6,775 nt of DNA, from the NCBI GenBank assembly GCA_008501785.1, contig QQUD01000434.1, forward strand, positions 1 to 6,775. The letters are read 5' to 3'. The notes beneath the pieces are model-generated. The model had not been told where the DNA came from and did no database searches. It was given only the letters and a program-made list of their open reading frames with translations. Positions 4,897-6,775 of the stretch are shown piece by piece; the stretch's first letter is position 1; each line of letters opens with the position of its first letter. This DNA is from Chloroflexota bacterium. Its GTDB lineage: Bacteria > Chloroflexota > Anaerolineae > Promineifilales > Promineifilaceae. The position numbers and the translations under genes were made by a program.

Positions 4897-5779
4897 TCCC
4901 AAACCACCCACGGCTACACCGCCAGCTCAGATATTGACAAAGGCACCGCCGCCAATTCCCCCAACTGTGGTCGACTCACCTGACGCAACGGCTTGCGAGG
5001 CAGGTGATCCCTCCATCGAATCGCCTCTGAGCAATCATCACGCTTATCTAACTTATACAGAAGATGGCTTAAACTTTTCGCCAGGAGAGGAACAGCGCAT
5101 TATCGAACACGCTTCTGTGCCTGATGTCGTCATCGGACCAGACGGTGCGCTCTGGGTTTATTTCGTGAATGGGCGACCCGGTCAACATGGCATTTTCGTG
5201 GCGCGGCAAATGCCCAACAACTCGTGGGAAATTGTAGATTGTGTGCGGCTCAATGGTCAATTTGAAGGAAATGCGGTTGATCCTGACATCACCCGCTTAC
5301 CAGACGGCCGTTATCGCCTCGTCTATTTTCTGGGCAATTTTGTAAATAGAGGAACACTTGGCCCCAACGATCCACATCCCATCTACAGTGCCATCTCTGA
5401 TGATGGATTGAACTTCGCAATTGAAAACGAGCTTATCTCCGTTGAAAACGTGACTGATCCAAGCGTAGTGCAATTGCCGAATGGAAGCTGGTTGATGGCT
5501 CTAGCCCGCCGCAGCGGGGTCTTGCTCGCATCGAGTGCGGATGGAAACCAATTCAGCTTGATGGATGTCAGTTTACCCCCAGAAGGCATTCCTGAATTGG
5601 CGCTCCTGCCCGATGGTCGGCTGGTTCTTTTCCTGAGACAAATCCATATTTCTTCAGATGGTGGGCTAACTTGGGAAGTGCAGTCTGAAAAACGGGTGCC
5701 GGGCAATGGCGCTGACCCCTCCATGACTGAATTTCCTGGGGGAGGGTATGCTTTTGTCTGGAAGCAGATAGAGCCTTGA
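4817..5779 (+). CDS. Secreted lipoprotein with a predicted five-bladed beta-propeller (sialidase/GH43-like)
   Basis: A 320-residue exported protein. Residues 1-17 are a signal peptide (MIMRLATIIFLIVMMSA) ending in a lipobox with C18, so it should be lipid-anchored outside the membrane. A Pro/Thr-rich spacer follows (about 19-55). The rest repeats a blade motif five times: PDVVIGPDGALWVYF, PDITRLPDGRYRLVYF, PSVVQLPNGSWLMALA, PELALLPDGRLVLFLR and PSMTEFPGGGYAFVWK. DGLNF strands lie between them, as does one Asp-box, SSDGGLTW. Five such repeats fit a five-bladed propeller, as in GH32/GH43/GH62-type enzymes and BNR proteins. C60 and C142 could form a disulfide. Catalytic residues cannot be assigned, so it may be a glycosidase, a sugar-binding protein or an inactive propeller. 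Composition matches the flanking genome better than the kinase region does. Confidence 0.85.
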   Translation: MIMRLATIIFLIVMMSACVTQPAPTANPKPPTATPPAQILTKAPPPIPPTVVDSPDATACEAGDPSIESPLSNHHAYLTYTEDGLNFSPGEEQRIIEHASVPDVVIGPDGALWVYFVNGRPGQHGIFVARQMPNNSWEIVDCVRLNGQFEGNAVDPDITRLPDGRYRLVYFLGNFVNRGTLGPNDPHPIYSAISDDGLNFAIENELISVENVTDPSVVQLPNGSWLMALARRSGVLLASSADGNQFSLMDVSLPPEGIPELALLPDGRLVLFLRQIHISSDGGLTWEVQSEKRVPGNGADPSMTEFPGGGYAFVWKQIEP

Positions 5780-5815
5780 TATTACCTTCACCCAGGAACG
5801 AGAAGGGTTGGGAGA

Positions 5816-5827
5816 AAACGGCCGTTT
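5816..5827. repeat. AAACGGCCGTTT palindrome (copy 3)
   Basis: A perfect 12-bp palindrome preceded by GAGAAGGGTTG, as in copy 2 at 3431-3448. Here its centre is only 18 bp upstream of the -10 box, so it covers the position where a -35 box would be. That fits either an operator or a remnant of a dispersed element. Confidence 0.8.
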
Positions 5828-5835
5828 CCATGCTA

Positions 5836-5844
5836 TGCTATAAT
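5836..5844 (+). promoter_or_regulatory. Extended -10 promoter (TGCTATAAT)
   Basis: A TGnTATAAT box without a -35 box, followed by CAAGCCCAT. The block matches the one at 3477-3493 almost base for base. The start would be near 5851, about 48 nt before the 16-codon ORF and about 165 nt before the MerR gene. Confidence 0.65.
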
Positions 5845-5898
5845 CAAGCCCATGTTCGTGCTGGTACACCTCCAATCAAACGATTAAAAAGGGGATTT

Positions 5899-5949
5899 AT
5901 GGGGAATTATTTTCAAACGCTTGTAGATAAAGAAACTGGTAAAAATTAA
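5899..5949 (+). CDS. 16-codon ORF, leader peptide or cut-off gene start
   Basis: The ORF encodes MGNYFQTLVDKETGKN. It has a good ribosome binding site (AAAAAGGGG about 5 nt upstream) and lies behind an extended -10 promoter. The sequence was not recognised. It could be the surviving start of a gene lost by deletion, a short leader peptide upstream of the MerR gene, or a chance ORF. Promoter and ribosome binding site argue for translation, but nothing proves a function. Confidence 0.3.
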   Translation: MGNYFQTLVDKETGKN

Positions 5950-5978
5950 GTATAGATTGGTTTGGTGAAAGTTCACTC

Positions 5979-6009
5979 TTGACTCTCGGGTTACCCGAGG
6001 TGATAAGGT
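5979..6009 (+). promoter_or_regulatory. MerR-type promoter with 19-bp spacer and operator palindrome
   Basis: TTGACT (5979-5984) and TAAGGT (6004-6009) are 19 bp apart, the over-long spacer typical of MerR-controlled promoters. Between them lies the palindrome CTCGGGT-T-ACCCGAG (5985-5999), just as in MerR/BmrR-type operators. The -10 box ends 6 nt before the MerR ATG, so transcription should begin at or very near the A of that ATG, giving a leaderless message. This strongly suggests that the regulator controls its own promoter. Confidence 0.85.
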
Positions 6010-6015
6010 TCAGGC

Positions 6016-6775
6016 ATGTTTCGAATAGGCGAGTTTTCCCGAATAGGCAGCGTGACAATTGAAACGCTGCGTCATTATGATGCGCTTGGTTTGCTCAAGC
6101 CTGCAAAAGTGGAGCCATCCACAGGCTACCGCTACTACACCACTAAGCAGCTACAGACCCTTAATCAGATCATTGCGTTAAAAGAGGTTGGATTGTCACT
6201 AGAAGAAATTGCGCGCATTCTTCGTGAAAACCTGACCGCAGATGAATTGCGCGGCATGTTGAAAGCACAGTTAGTAGTAACTGAAAGCACAATCGAAGCC
6301 GCCCAACGACGTCGGGAACGAATTCTGGCTCGCCTGAATTACCTTAATCAGGAGGAAAATATGCCTGCATTCGACGTAACCCTAAAATCTGTAGATGCGT
6401 TTACAGTCGCGGCCATCCGTGAAACAGTACCAACCATTGAGCAAATCCCACAACGGTGGGGCGAAATGTTCATGACGATTGCCCGTTGGATAAAAGCCAA
6501 CGGCTACCATTCCGGTCCCGCAATCACTTTCTACCACAACGAAAGCTATACTCGCCAGCATATCGACACAGAGTGTGCCTTCGTCATCCGCACTCCCAAA
6601 ATCGACAAGGTTCCCCAGCCCGAAAGCCCAATCATTGTCCGTCAACTGGAAGCTGTTGCGCAGATGGCGACCACAGTTGTTGCCGACTACAGAATCGAAG
6701 GGCTGGAGCCAGCCTACAATGCAATTGGTCAATGGATAGGCGATCATGGCTATTGCATCGCTGGGCCACCGCGAG
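6016..6775 (+). CDS. MerR-family transcriptional regulator with GyrI-like effector domain (runs off right edge)
   Basis: The frame is open from the ATG to the window end (253 codons, no stop). Residues 1 to about 70 are a MerR winged helix-turn-helix: MFRIGEFSRIGSVTIETLRH, YDALGLLKPAKV and STGYRYYTTKQL, all close to the family pattern. A coiled-coil dimerisation helix follows at about 75-115 (ELRGMLKAQLVVTESTIEAA, then RRRERILARLNYL). From about 117 on, MPAFDVTLKSVDAFTVAAIR and the following sheet resemble the GyrI-like/BmrR effector-binding domain, which binds hydrophobic or cationic drugs in multidrug regulators. The inducer cannot be told. The start is fixed by the family N-terminus. An AAGG lies 7 nt upstream, but the promoter position implies a leaderless mRNA. 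The target may be itself or a downstream gene beyond the window. Confidence 0.92.
   Translation, partial: MFRIGEFSRIGSVTIETLRHYDALGLLKPAKVEPSTGYRYYTTKQLQTLNQIIALKEVGLSLEEIARILRENLTADELRGMLKAQLVVTESTIEAAQRRRERILARLNYLNQEENMPAFDVTLKSVDAFTVAAIRETVPTIEQIPQRWGEMFMTIARWIKANGYHSGPAITFYHNESYTRQHIDTECAFVIRTPKIDKVPQPESPIIVRQLEAVAQMATTVVADYRIEGLEPAYNAIGQWIGDHGYCIAGPPR

Larger units (their letters stand above)
5780..5898. other. Intergenic stretch with a second promoter element
   Basis: The 119 bp after the lipoprotein contain CACCCAGGAACGAGAAGGG, the AACGGCCGTT palindrome, an extended -10 promoter and a ribosome binding site for a 16-codon ORF. No T-tailed terminator for the lipoprotein gene was seen. 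Confidence 0.6.

Noticed and set aside
6382..6747. 121-residue minus-strand ORF at the right end
   Set aside because: It is the shadow of the MerR/GyrI-like coding frame, which has clear family motifs throughout.

Overview
The window looks like a chromosomal piece of a member of the Chloroflexota, probably close to Anaerolineae. This is an inference from protein style, not a measured match: a rplU-rpmA-rpmE-tdk order, a zinc-less L31 with an extra helix-hairpin-helix tail, a Pro/Thr-rich lipoprotein linker and moderate GC. No rRNA, tRNA, CRISPR array or transposase was seen.

Left part (1-1628, minus strand): a housekeeping block read right to left. A textbook sigma-70 promoter (TTGACA, 17 bp, TATAAT) drives a leader of about 90 nt carrying a terminator-like hairpin whose U-tract abuts the rplU ribosome binding site. 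Then come rplU (L21), rpmA (L27) and rpmE (L31 fused to an RNA polymerase alpha-CTD-like domain). The first three are packed with stop codons touching the next Shine-Dalgarno sequence. A strong intrinsic terminator follows rpmE. Then comes a palindromic array of phased TCAGC octamers and the 5' part of tdk (thymidine kinase), which runs off the left edge.

Middle part (about 1640-4800, plus strand): visibly AT-richer accessory DNA. It holds a membrane acyltransferase of the OafA/AT3 family, a ThrB-II/APH-like kinase and a small unknown ORF that seems cut off at its 3' end. Long intergenic stretches carry inverted repeats, a 12-bp tandem repeat and a hydrophobic open frame without a good start. 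The kinase lies downstream of an extended -10 promoter preceded by a perfect 18-bp palindrome around AACGGCCGTT.

Right part (4800-6775, plus strand): composition returns to that of the flanks. A secreted lipoprotein with a predicted five-bladed beta-propeller comes first. Next is a second copy of the AACGGCCGTT/extended -10 element, followed by a 16-codon ORF with a good ribosome binding site. Last is a MerR-family regulator with a GyrI-like effector domain, open to the right edge. The MerR gene has a classical 19-bp-spacer MerR promoter and is probably leaderless and autoregulated.

The most interesting signals are the L31-alphaCTD-like fusion, the rplU leader attenuator, and the AACGGCCGTT palindrome found three times upstream of promoters.
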